DNA of 64,000 nucleotides from RGVD01 sp040403075 (GTDB taxonomy: Bacteria > Bacteroidota > Bacteroidia > UKL13-3), in the NCBI GenBank assembly GCA_040403075.1, contig JBBALJ010000002.1, positions 17,639-81,638 of the forward strand, in the 5' to 3' direction. Below are positions 44,234-52,268 of this stretch, one piece after another. How positions within the stretch are numbered: the stretch's first letter is position 1; each line of letters begins with the position of its first letter. The notes under the pieces are model-generated. The model was not told the DNA's origin. It searched no databases and was given only the letters and a program-made list of their open reading frames with translations. Both the position numbers and the translations under genes were made by a program.

Positions 44234-45508
44234 TTATTCACCTGTAGCATACACTCTGATCCATGCATCTACACCGTTTATTTGTACTTTAATTGCTCCA
44301 GTTTTAGCTCCAGCTGTTGCTACTGAACTAGACAAAGAGTTAGCTGATGCTGCCCCTGAAGTTCCTGCAAAGTTAGTGAAAGCTTTTGTAGTTGATGAAG
44401 CACTTTGCACAACTATTCCTGCTGTACCCGAAGTACTTGTCCCAGGAATAATTGAAATATTTCCTCCTGCTCCTGAACCAGTAGCTTGGCCACCAATTAT
44501 TGTTACTCCTCCAGCGGCTCCATTTACACTATTTCCACCAAGTACTCCTGCAGTTCCAGCGGCCCCTGTTGAAACAGCGGCTCCTCCACTAAACAGTGCA
44601 GCTCCTGCAGCCCCAGTTCCAGTACTGTCTCCAGCTGTAATAAGTAAAAGGCCTCCAGCAACATTGACTCCTGACCCATCGGCTGATTCTATAACTAATG
44701 TTCCTGGAGTGGCAGAAGACCCCATTGATATGTATTGAGTAACACTACCATTTAAAGCAATACTATTGTTTACGTTTAAATCGTAAGTGTAAAAAGCAGT
44801 AGGAGTTGATGACCCTACAAATACTCTACCTGAAGAATCTACTTTAATACCTTCGTTGTTTCCGTCTCCACTAAACCAACCTGTTCCAAAGATGTTATAA
44901 GTTGAAGCATTTAAATTAGCAGTTAACACACTTAAGTTAGCACCAATTGTGATAGTTCCAACACCATTGGTAATTGTAACATTTGCTCCTGCAGTTAGAT
45001 TAGCTAATACTGGGCTAAGTCCTGTACGTCCAATTGGAAGTTGACCATCAGTTGCAACTCCTAATGCTGTTAAAGCTGAAGTTCCGTTACCTACATACAA
45101 ACTATTGCTTGTTAAAGTAGCTAGGCCGGTACCACCATTAGCAACAGGAAGAGTCCCTGTAACAGATGTTGCAAGGTTTACAGATCCTGAGAAGAATTGA
45201 GATGTAGTATTGTCACAAAGAGCTAGATTAATGCTTCCAGGATTAACTTGAAGGGTAATATTATCACTTGCAGTAGCAACTGTTAACAAAGCACTTAACG
45301 ACTTAATTCCTTTAAAGTTTAAACTGTTCTTATTTGTCACACTTATAAACAATGCTTCACTAGATGTTCCTAATGTAGTCATTGTAGGGAACAAATCCTG
45401 AGTTAATAACTTGTAGTTATTGGGGACAGCTGAGTTAGCTATTAAAAGATAGTCGTTTGCTCCGACACTTGTTTTAGCTAAAGTTGATAATGAGGTAATA
45501 GTTGCCAT
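44234..45508 (-). CDS. Fibre-like protein with Gly/Ser/Thr-rich repeats
   Basis: 424 residues. The start is MATITSLSTLAKTSVGANDY. A stretch GTLPVANGGTGLATLTSNSL (~118-137) is the 'gTlpvanGGTG' motif common in phage tail and head fibre proteins. The region ~255-390 is Gly/Ala/Ser/Thr-rich with short repeated units (AGDSTGTGAAGAALFSGGAA), suggesting a repetitive fibrous stalk, and a compact C-terminal tip follows (KTGAIKVQINGVDAWIRVYA). It probably forms a trimeric fibre, perhaps for receptor contact. There is no chaperone domain. The host receptor cannot be inferred. Confidence 0.65.
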   Translation of the reverse strand: MATITSLSTLAKTSVGANDYLLIANSAVPNNYKLLTQDLFPTMTTLGTSSEALFISVTNKNSLNFKGIKSLSALLTVATASDNITLQVNPGSINLALCDNTTSQFFSGSVNLATSVTGTLPVANGGTGLATLTSNSLYVGNGTSALTALGVATDGQLPIGRTGLSPVLANLTAGANVTITNGVGTITIGANLSVLTANLNASTYNIFGTGWFSGDGNNEGIKVDSSGRVFVGSSTPTAFYTYDLNVNNSIALNGSVTQYISMGSSATPGTLVIESADGSGVNVAGGLLLITAGDSTGTGAAGAALFSGGAAVSTGAAGTAGVLGGNSVNGAAGGVTIIGGQATGSGAGGNISIIPGTSTSGTAGIVVQSASSTTKAFTNFAGTSGAASANSLSSSVATAGAKTGAIKVQINGVDAWIRVYATGE

Positions 45509-45512
45509 TTTG

Positions 45513-45947
45513 TTATTGTAAGTTTATGCTTCCACCGTTTTCTAATGTAATTTCTGTTACACCGTCTTCAGCAAGTAATCTATATGTAGTAACAGCTGCG
45601 ACTGGGGCAGGTACAAGGGTTGATGTAATACAGTCTTTGCAAAATCTTGAAGCAAAATCCACAAAACTTTGTAAATGACCTGCAGAGCTAGGAGCTGTAG
45701 CAGAAAAAGTTGATTGAATCATTCCAGGAAAAACAACTTCATCAAATATGCAGTCAAGGCCTATACTAGAAGAGTTGTTTAAAAGATAAATGATTAATTC
45801 TAATTTTAGTAAATCAGAATTACTGTCCTTCATTCCTCCAACAAGTTTATTATGATATATAGTACCTTTAGTATCTAAGCAAGATTTGTAAGAATCTAAC
45901 AAAGTTCCAAAAGCTACTGTATCAATTGAGGTAGGAATGTATCCCAT
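45513..45947 (-). CDS. Virion-block protein of unknown function (144 aa)
   Basis: I choose the ATG at 45947 (MGYIPTSIDTVAFGTLLDSY), 11 bases after the upstream stop, rather than an upstream start inside that gene. The N-terminal 60 residues are helical (LLKLELIIYLLN). Four Cys are scattered through the chain (SCLDTKG, LDCIFDE, FCKDCIT). The C-terminus is short and beta-like. It follows a Cys-rich protein and precedes the fibre-like gene, so a structural role is probable but unsupported by motifs. Confidence 0.45.
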   Translation of the reverse strand: MGYIPTSIDTVAFGTLLDSYKSCLDTKGTIYHNKLVGGMKDSNSDLLKLELIIYLLNNSSSIGLDCIFDEVVFPGMIQSTFSATAPSSAGHLQSFVDFASRFCKDCITSTLVPAPVAAVTTYRLLAEDGVTEITLENGGSINLQ

Positions 45948-45958
45948 TTTATATATGT

Positions 45959-46429
45959 TTAGCAGCCACAGCCACAAGTTTCATCACAGAAACTTTTAGC
46001 AGTTTTGTACTTATTAATTGCGTTAGTAATGTTGTTATTTGTTACAGCATATTTTGCTGATTCTGATAACAAATGAATTTTTTCGGCTTTTCTCAAGTCG
46101 TCATCACATTTGCTGCAGTTACATGCACAATCTATTGCTGTTTGCAATAAATCTGCAACACAACAATCAAGTTCACAAGTTCCAATTAAATATCTTCTAG
46201 GAGTCTTTATAGTTGCTACAATTTCTGATACTGTTAAAACACCACTTAAAGATATCATGCTGGACGTAATAGTCCAAGTGTTACCTACAACTCCTCCTGC
46301 AATGTTTGCATAAATAGTTGCTCCAGATATTTCGTTAGTTAAAAGATCTGAGGCACCAGGGGCTGATGCATACACTAATGTTAGTGTTTTGCAATCTGCT
46401 GACAACGTGGAGGTGTTTAAAGTAGCCAT
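45959..46429 (-). CDS. Cys-rich virion-block protein (156 aa)
   Basis: The N-terminal ~85 residues look like a beta-sandwich (LSADCKTLTLVYASAPGASD). The C-terminal half is unusually rich in Cys: CELDCCVADLLQTAIDCACN, then CSKCDDD and a tail CDETCGCGC. The Cys spacing inside a helical region suggests metal binding or a helical hairpin. Such Cys-rich small proteins recur in Bacteroidota phage virion blocks. It is the first gene after a terminator, so it must have its own promoter or be reached by read-through; a near-match -7 box (TATCTTTA) lies ~15-20 bases upstream. Function unknown. Confidence 0.55.
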   Translation of the reverse strand: MATLNTSTLSADCKTLTLVYASAPGASDLLTNEISGATIYANIAGGVVGNTWTITSSMISLSGVLTVSEIVATIKTPRRYLIGTCELDCCVADLLQTAIDCACNCSKCDDDLRKAEKIHLLSESAKYAVTNNNITNAINKYKTAKSFCDETCGCGC

Positions 46430-46457
46430 TGAAAGTTAATTTAAGTGTAAAGATAAT

Positions 46458-46487
46458 AAAAAGTAGGGGATTGCTCCCCCACTTTTT
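46458..46487 (-). terminator. Intrinsic terminator after the 341-aa structural gene
   Basis: A stem of aaaaagt/actttttt-type arms with a GGGG/CCCC core and a small loop, ending in an A-run on the plus strand, gives a U-run for leftward transcripts. It sits 16 bases past the stop of the gene ending at 46503. It is also symmetric enough to act in the other direction. Confidence 0.75.
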
Positions 46488-46502
46488 AAAGTTAGTTTAA
46501 GA

Positions 46503-47528
46503 TTAAACAGTCTGTAATACAAAGTCAGCAATTTGCTGCTCATCAACTCCAGCTGCAATACCAAGTGCAGTACCAATAGTTCCAAGTGCAGCCAAAGCAG
46601 TAGAAGAAGTTCCTACGAAAATCTTCAATGTGTTGATCTCACCTGCACGAGCAATACCCGTAGAACTTGGCCAATCATGCTTGTATTGAATTTCAATCAT
46701 GTCATACTTGTATCCAGGTTGAGCATAGTCAACTTGAGCTACAGGGAAGTACATACGGTTGAAGTTGCCATAACGAGCACGTTGTGATTTCTCTGCAGAA
46801 ATTACTTGAGTGTAGTTAGTAGCAGGGGTAGTACGGCTAGCAACAACAGCTCCAACTGCCCCACTTGCATCAGAATACTGAACAACCACATCAAATTCAA
46901 CACCTACGTGACGAGCAGTCATAATTAAAGTAGAAGTACCACTTGTAGCAAAGATTGAATTTAAAGTTGGATTAGCAAGAATTGCAGCTCTAACAAAGTC
47001 ACAAGCAGCAGTAGCGTTAGCAGTAGAAACTACTGGAATCTCTACGTTGAAGATCTGACGACCTGCAGCAAAGTTACCAATCATTGGGAATATTTTTCCA
47101 CCTCCTGTAGTATCTAAGTTAAGATTACTAGGATTTGCAAAAGACTCGTAATTGGTAGGTGCAGTACGAAGTGCAATACGAACCATTACGTTCTTAGTAG
47201 TACCCATTGCCGGAGAAGTTGCAGGGTTCCAAGTTATAACTGCATTTGTTTGAGCATCAGCCAAAAAACCGTTGTAGTTAATACGAACGATATTAGCTAC
47301 ATCGATGATCGGAGTAGAGATAATGTTACCCAATGTTTGTTGAGTAAATTGAACTCTTGCTGTTGCAACAGCAGCAAGGTCTGTTGCAAAGTAATCAGCT
47401 GCATCTACATTGTAGATACCCATTTTAGTAGCATTTGCTGTAGCAGCAGAAGTGTTGAAAGCAACACCAGCAGCCAATAGAGCTGTGTCATGTACTACAA
47501 ACACTTGAGATAAATTAGACGGTCCCAT
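46503..47528 (-). CDS. Abundant virion protein, possibly auxiliary head or tail protein (341 aa)
   Basis: Ala, Thr, Asn and Val-rich, few charges and no Cys-rich region (FNTSAATANATKMGIYNVDA, IVRINYNGFLADAQTNAVIT). The N-terminus is MGPSNLSQVFVVHDTALLAA. The gene is followed directly by an intrinsic terminator, the same arrangement as the major capsid gene, which suggests high-level expression of a structural protein. It is separated from the connector-like gene by 37 bases. Candidates are a capsid-decoration or tail-tube-like protein; the family was not recognised. Confidence 0.55.
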   Translation of the reverse strand: MGPSNLSQVFVVHDTALLAAGVAFNTSAATANATKMGIYNVDAADYFATDLAAVATARVQFTQQTLGNIISTPIIDVANIVRINYNGFLADAQTNAVITWNPATSPAMGTTKNVMVRIALRTAPTNYESFANPSNLNLDTTGGGKIFPMIGNFAAGRQIFNVEIPVVSTANATAACDFVRAAILANPTLNSIFATSGTSTLIMTARHVGVEFDVVVQYSDASGAVGAVVASRTTPATNYTQVISAEKSQRARYGNFNRMYFPVAQVDYAQPGYKYDMIEIQYKHDWPSSTGIARAGEINTLKIFVGTSSTALAALGTIGTALGIAAGVDEQQIADFVLQTV

Positions 47529-47565
47529 TTTTTTAATTTTTAGGAGTTAAACACACTTTATTTAA

Positions 47566-48678
47566 TTATTCACTCTCCAATGTTTCCATTGACTGAGTTT
47601 GATACCTTGGGTCTTGAATACCTTCCAGTATGCTTTTTATAGTCATTTCAACTATTTCATGGTGAGAATGAACAGCTAGTTCACATCCTACTCCAGTAGT
47701 AATTGAAATTTCTAAAGGTTTCCGAATGTACTTAATAGTAACATTTGGAACTACAAATTCGTTATCTGTGTATATATCAATGCAATTTCCTTCAACAGTA
47801 TAACTTGGTTCTTTGTACCAAGATTTATTGAATGGATCATCCATCATATATAGAATGTCATCGTGTTGGCCAAAAGAGGCTAAAGTTAATAAAGTTGTTC
47901 CTTCAGGATATGACCTATTAACAGTTATAAGTGTTTCAACTCCGTAGTTCCATTTATTTAGAATTGAATTTGTTCCAAGTATTCTCCACTCAGTTCTAAT
48001 AACAAATGGATTGGTAAACCAAGATGAATTTATTAAATACAAATGGTTACTATCTGAGTTAGGAATCTGCTGAGCTGTAGCAGCAGTGGTAGACTGATCA
48101 AATGTGGTAGAGGGTATAATTCCAAAATTGTAATTTCCACTATCAAATAATAAGTCTGTAGTAATTTCTTGCCCTGAAGGTAAGTTTATTATGTTTTCAA
48201 CAGAACCAGTAGAAGTAGATCTAACCATGCCTGTTAGAACATAACCTGGGGCCGGAGGTGTAAGATCTACTCTAACTGCACTTCTGTTAACTTGAGGAGC
48301 AGTTATAAGTGATGTTATATTGGTATTGCAAGCATAGTTTATGGTTGGTCTTACCGATACAAGGAACAAATAGTCTAGTGGCAGGGTATACCTGTCCACA
48401 TAGACATTTGAATAGTTTGAAGTGTAGACAACTCCTTCAGTAGCAGTGTTCCCTTTGTGTTCGGCAATTAAACTACGAAGATCATCTACTCTTTTCTGTG
48501 ACTGCTCAAAACCTTTACCAACACGATTAGACGTCATGCTAAATCTTTGCTTGACAAATCTCATCATAGCAAGGTTTAACTCATGGTCAATCTCCTGAGG
48601 TAATAAGTTGTCAACCTGGAAGGATGCAATTTTTTGCACCCCTTGGTTGATAGCTATATGCATTTCGTTAACAGTCAT
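47566..48678 (-). CDS. Putative head-tail connector / adaptor protein (370 aa)
   Basis: The N-terminus (MTVNEMHIAINQGVQKIASF, then LPQEIDHELNLAMMRFVKQRF) is the helical start I associate with crAss-like ring or adaptor proteins. The middle is beta-rich with a Pro turn (LPLDYLFLVSVRP). The C-terminal ~40 residues are helical (SHHEIVEMTIKSILEGIQDP). It lies two genes after the capsid protein, as expected for a connector that sits between portal and nozzle. No signal peptide or catalytic motif. Function is inferred from position and the helical N-terminus. Confidence 0.6.
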   Translation of the reverse strand: MTVNEMHIAINQGVQKIASFQVDNLLPQEIDHELNLAMMRFVKQRFSMTSNRVGKGFEQSQKRVDDLRSLIAEHKGNTATEGVVYTSNYSNVYVDRYTLPLDYLFLVSVRPTINYACNTNITSLITAPQVNRSAVRVDLTPPAPGYVLTGMVRSTSTGSVENIINLPSGQEITTDLLFDSGNYNFGIIPSTTFDQSTTAATAQQIPNSDSNHLYLINSSWFTNPFVIRTEWRILGTNSILNKWNYGVETLITVNRSYPEGTTLLTLASFGQHDDILYMMDDPFNKSWYKEPSYTVEGNCIDIYTDNEFVVPNVTIKYIRKPLEISITTGVGCELAVHSHHEIVEMTIKSILEGIQDPRYQTQSMETLESE

Positions 48679-48696
48679 CGACTAGTTAGGTTTTGG

Positions 48697-49500
48697 TTAA
48701 GATACTTCTTTCAATCTTGCTTTCATTACATTAACTTGTCCAGAATTTTTCTTGTTCTTGAAGTAAGTGATTGCATCTCTCATATCTTCTCCAATTGTTT
48801 CGTCCCCAAAAATAATTTGGTTACCAATCTTACGAAGAACAGAAGCTTCAACCATTTCTTCAAGTTCTGCTTGGATCTCAAGGTTTGGATCTTTGCTGTA
48901 TTTCAAGAAACGTTCTGGGTTATTAGTCTTGTAATCGTACAAGCTGTTCTCTAATTCCAGTTCTGCCATTCTGTTAGGATCTGTGTTTAACAACACTCGT
49001 ACTAACACTTTCATTTTTTCAATTTCACTAGACACTTTGATAAACTCTCTATCAGCATCTTTTCTTACTTGTACTTTTTCGTTACGTTTCAACAAATCTT
49101 TTTCTGGGTCATAGATGTAAAATCTTTTTCCAGGTTCGTTTTGCATTTCCATTTCGTTAGCACCAACTTGTTTGTGCTTTAGAGCCCATTTGTAGATAAT
49201 GTATTGCATTCTCTCTTCAGGCTCTCCAGTTTCATCTATTGATATGTTCAATTCAACCCCTTCAAATGGGACCTTAACACTAAGGCTTGCCCAAAAGTCT
49301 TTGGTTTTTTCTGGCCATTTTTCATGTCCAGGTGGTACATCAATTATTCCTTTTAGAAGTTTTGCTTCTTCTTCATCAGTCAATCCTCTGAGTGGCTGAC
49401 GGTCCACAAAAAGTGAACCTAATTTGACCTTAGCTCCTGCTCTGATCTCTTTTGGGAGGTGATTCAACACTTCCTTTCTTCTCAAAATAACTTTTCTCAT
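48697..49500 (-). CDS. Conserved head-block protein (267 aa)
   Basis: Begins MRKVILRRKEVLNHLPKEIR, basic. The mid-part has KTKDFWASLSVKVPFEGVEL and the chain then becomes strongly charged and helical (DLLKRNEKVQVRKDADREFI, then KVSSEIEKMKVLVRVLL), with many Lys and Glu. The gene directly follows the capsid protein and its terminator, a position occupied by a conserved head protein in crAss-like genomes. I cannot assign a more precise role; head completion or capsid decoration are possible. No enzymatic motif. Confidence 0.55.
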   Translation of the reverse strand: MRKVILRRKEVLNHLPKEIRAGAKVKLGSLFVDRQPLRGLTDEEEAKLLKGIIDVPPGHEKWPEKTKDFWASLSVKVPFEGVELNISIDETGEPEERMQYIIYKWALKHKQVGANEMEMQNEPGKRFYIYDPEKDLLKRNEKVQVRKDADREFIKVSSEIEKMKVLVRVLLNTDPNRMAELELENSLYDYKTNNPERFLKYSKDPNLEIQAELEEMVEASVLRKIGNQIIFGDETIGEDMRDAITYFKNKKNSGQVNVMKARLKEVS

Positions 49501-49563
49501 TATGTAGTTCTTTTTGTTGTATCGTTAGGGGAAAGAATAACCTAACATGTTTTTATATAAGAT

Positions 49564-49595
49564 AAAAAGGAGCAGGCAGAACCTGCCCCTTTTTT
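49564..49595 (-). terminator. Intrinsic terminator after the major capsid gene
   Basis: A hairpin with stem gcagg/cctgc, one mismatch, then GG/CC and an A/T arm, with a cagaa loop, is followed on the minus strand by a T-run. It lies 19 bases past the capsid gene's stop (49614) and before the next gene's start (49500). It would separate high-level capsid mRNA from the downstream gene. Confidence 0.8.
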
Positions 49596-49613
49596 AGTGC
49601 AAACCAACACAAA

Positions 49614-51041
49614 TTACGATGCTACACATTGTAGATCTAAGCTGGTGTCGAAACGACGAAGCAAGATACCAGCAGTCTTCAACATGTGAACAGAAGCACC
49701 GTCAATATCACTTGCACGTGCATCAGTTCCAGTAAATCCTTTCGGAACAACTGAACCTGCAACACACCAACGAAGTAATTCACGACCTTTTTTATTAATC
49801 ATTTGAAGATTGTTTTCACCATCATAAGTAGATTGGTCAACAAATACCATACGGTAAGACTCCATAGGAAGACCAGAAACTGGGTGCTTCTTAGAAGCTT
49901 GAGCAACCGGACCGTGATCAAACAAGTGAGATTTAACTACGTTCACAGAATAACCATCGATGTGGTCATAGCTAGTGAAGTAACCAGTGATTCCCAAATT
50001 ACGACCTGATCCAGTGATGAATTTAGGTTGAGTAGTTTGTAAGAATGGGCTACCACCATAGTATGCACGAAGTGCTTTATCAAACTCACGAGCTCCACCA
50101 ATACCAGTGTAAAGGGTAACTTGCTTGTCTGTAGCATCAGTCATACCATAGAACAAATCTCCGATTGTTTCTTCAAGTTTAGTTTGAGTCAACGTAGAGT
50201 AAGTGTCTTTGTTGATAATTTGCTCAAGAAGACCAGGACCTGAAATAACTGGTTGGCCATTCTCATCAAGCATGGTAGAAGTACCAGATGCATCGTGAGT
50301 TTTAGCTCCGTACCAGTAGTACATTTCACACTCTTCTTTAAATTTCAACATGTGACGATACTCTTCGTAATCCATCCACAACTTAGTTTTGCTACCTTCT
50401 TTCAAAGGAAGTTCGAACTGTGCAACGTAATCTTTAGCATTTCCAGAGAAGTGATAAGACTTACGGATTGTTCCAATCTTAGAACGAACTAATCCTGGAG
50501 CACTCCAGTTAGAAGCGTTTCCACGAGAAAAGTCAACTCCTACGTTAGCATACAACTGACCCCAAAGAGATCCAGGAGATGCATCTGCAACAGTTACACC
50601 TGCAGTTTGGTCAGGAGAAACACACTTCAAAGTGTATTTCCATCCAGCACCATCTACAATTGGCTCATCCATGATACGTGCCAACACACCTGATTGAGAA
50701 ACCAAAGTGTAAGGAAACACAAACCATTTGTCTGGAAATACCAATGTGAATGGTGCTCCACCAGCTCCAACAGCAGCACCAGGTGCAGCAGAAACAACTG
50801 GACGAACATTAATTTCGTGTGTTTTAACACGGTACTCATACTCGAAACGATCGATAGATTTAGTGTTTCCAACACCTTCTGTTAAGAAAGATAGTGGGAA
50901 CTTTTTTTCTTCACGACCTGCTAGGTGAGTGATGATAGGAGATAACTCCTCTGGACGTTCCATAAGTGCATTAACCAACGAGTTAGTGTCGGTCATCTGA
51001 CTATCGTTATAGTACGTCTTTAAAACTTGCATTACTGACAT
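49614..51041 (-). CDS. Major capsid protein
   Basis: 475 residues. Position and length fit a crAss-like major capsid protein: it directly follows the acidic scaffold-like gene, two genes past the portal-accessory set, and has its own terminator. The N-terminus (VLKTYYNDSQMTDTNSLVNA) is followed by an E-loop-like region and beta-rich segments (FVFPYTLVSQSGVLARIMDE, GTIRKSYHFSGNAKDYVAQF). HK97-fold features are plausible but not provable by eye. There is no catalytic motif. It would form the icosahedral shell around the DNA. Confidence 0.75.
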   Translation of the reverse strand: MSVMQVLKTYYNDSQMTDTNSLVNALMERPEELSPIITHLAGREEKKFPLSFLTEGVGNTKSIDRFEYEYRVKTHEINVRPVVSAAPGAAVGAGGAPFTLVFPDKWFVFPYTLVSQSGVLARIMDEPIVDGAGWKYTLKCVSPDQTAGVTVADASPGSLWGQLYANVGVDFSRGNASNWSAPGLVRSKIGTIRKSYHFSGNAKDYVAQFELPLKEGSKTKLWMDYEEYRHMLKFKEECEMYYWYGAKTHDASGTSTMLDENGQPVISGPGLLEQIINKDTYSTLTQTKLEETIGDLFYGMTDATDKQVTLYTGIGGAREFDKALRAYYGGSPFLQTTQPKFITGSGRNLGITGYFTSYDHIDGYSVNVVKSHLFDHGPVAQASKKHPVSGLPMESYRMVFVDQSTYDGENNLQMINKKGRELLRWCVAGSVVPKGFTGTDARASDIDGASVHMLKTAGILLRRFDTSLDLQCVAS

Positions 51042-51071
51042 GATTCTTAGTTTTTAAAGTTAATTTGCGTT

Positions 51072-52190
51072 TTATTCAAACAGCCTTTTTATGTCCAGAT
51101 TATCTGGATCAAATTTCTTATTTCCTCCTTTTTCTACTTTGCCCATGTTCTTTACACGTTCTTGGTGTCCTTGGATTCTATCTCTTAGACCTTTAGCACT
51201 AACTGTTTTAGCTTTAGTGTTAATGATATCTTCAAGTTTCAAACCCTTGTACATTAAGTAGTCCAAGGCTAATTTTACATCTAGGTTAGATTGAGCATAG
51301 TCCATATCTCTTTTTGTTTGGCCATTTTTGTTAGCCGGTGTAGAGATGTAGTCAAAGAATTTTGCTTTTTCACGGTCTGGGATACGGATACCGGCAAATT
51401 CATTACCTGTGTCTATACGTCCAGCCACATCCTCCCAAAATTCTTGTTGACGTTGTGCTTCAACCTGTTGTTGTTGACGTTGTTGCTGAACCATCTGCCC
51501 TCTTTCTCTTTCTTGAATGGCTCCTAATTGCTTTTTAGCATGTTGAGCTTTGTCAAAAAGTTTCCCAGAGTCTTCAAATTCTTCAAGCATTTCCTTGATG
51601 AATTCATCGTCATGACCTTTGCTTTTGAAAAACTCAGCTACAACTCCTCTTTGTGTTCTTGTATCACTTGCATCAATTTCAATTCTGTTGAAATCTAACG
51701 TAGGATTGTAAGCATCAAAGAATTTTTCAGGGTCTCCACCAGCCATTACAAAATCAAGATGTTTTTGTACTAATGGAAACTGTTCAAATAGTTCTTGCAG
51801 TTGTTCCTCGGCAATGTTCTGAGCAATGTCTTTTGTGAATTCGATTAAGCCTTCTTCTGTGTCTGCATATTCAGCATCCAATTCATAGCCTAAAGCTTTT
51901 GCAATTGTATCTGCTACAGACCCAATAGAATTTTCTCCATCTTCATCATCAAAATCACCTTCGTTATCGTCATCGTCATTTACTGACTTATACTTTTGCC
52001 CAGGTTCATCATCAGAGTCACCATCATCAGGAAGATTAGGATCTTCATCCTCATCCTCCTCAGGATCGTCTTCTAAATTGTCAATGTTGTTATCGGAATT
52101 CTCATTAGAATTTCCGGTCTCTAGCCCATCTCCTATCATGTCGTCGAAAGAGATGTCTGAGAAGTTAAGTTTTTGTTCTGGTTTACTCAT
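51072..52190 (-). CDS. Acidic scaffold-like protein
   Basis: 372 residues. The first ~100 residues are extremely acidic (DDPEEDEDEDPNLPDDGDSD, then DDDDNEGDFDDEDGEN), followed by a charged helical body with a Gln-rich helix (RERGQMVQQQRQQQQ, ~230) and a basic C-terminus. This layout, and its place directly upstream of the capsid gene, match phage scaffolding proteins that guide capsid assembly and are lost or cleaved. A TAnnTTTG box precedes its ATG, so it may start its own transcript with the capsid gene. Confidence 0.7.
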   Translation of the reverse strand: MSKPEQKLNFSDISFDDMIGDGLETGNSNENSDNNIDNLEDDPEEDEDEDPNLPDDGDSDDEPGQKYKSVNDDDDNEGDFDDEDGENSIGSVADTIAKALGYELDAEYADTEEGLIEFTKDIAQNIAEEQLQELFEQFPLVQKHLDFVMAGGDPEKFFDAYNPTLDFNRIEIDASDTRTQRGVVAEFFKSKGHDDEFIKEMLEEFEDSGKLFDKAQHAKKQLGAIQERERGQMVQQQRQQQQVEAQRQQEFWEDVAGRIDTGNEFAGIRIPDREKAKFFDYISTPANKNGQTKRDMDYAQSNLDVKLALDYLMYKGLKLEDIINTKAKTVSAKGLRDRIQGHQERVKNMGKVEKGGNKKFDPDNLDIKRLFE

Positions 52191-52194
52191 ATAA

Positions 52195-52224
52195 CAAAGG
52201 TATTGGTTTGTTTTTAATCTTAAA
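52195..52224 (-). promoter_or_regulatory. Putative promoter for scaffold and capsid genes
   Basis: On the minus strand TACCTTTG (52195-52202) matches TAnnTTTG and ends 4 bases before the ATG at 52190. A weaker -33 element (TTTA, 52221-52224) lies 18 bases upstream. It sits in the 78-base gap after the 830-aa gene. The transcript would start at or near the start codon. Confidence 0.5.
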
Positions 52225-52268
52225 GTATAAATTTATCTTTTATACTTTTACTTATAGTATAGCACTTG

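Noticed and set aside
44193..44738. 181-aa plus-strand ORF
   Set aside because: It is the complement of the Gly/Ala/Ser-rich repeats of the fibre-like gene; Pro/Ala-rich composition is a mirror effect of those codons.
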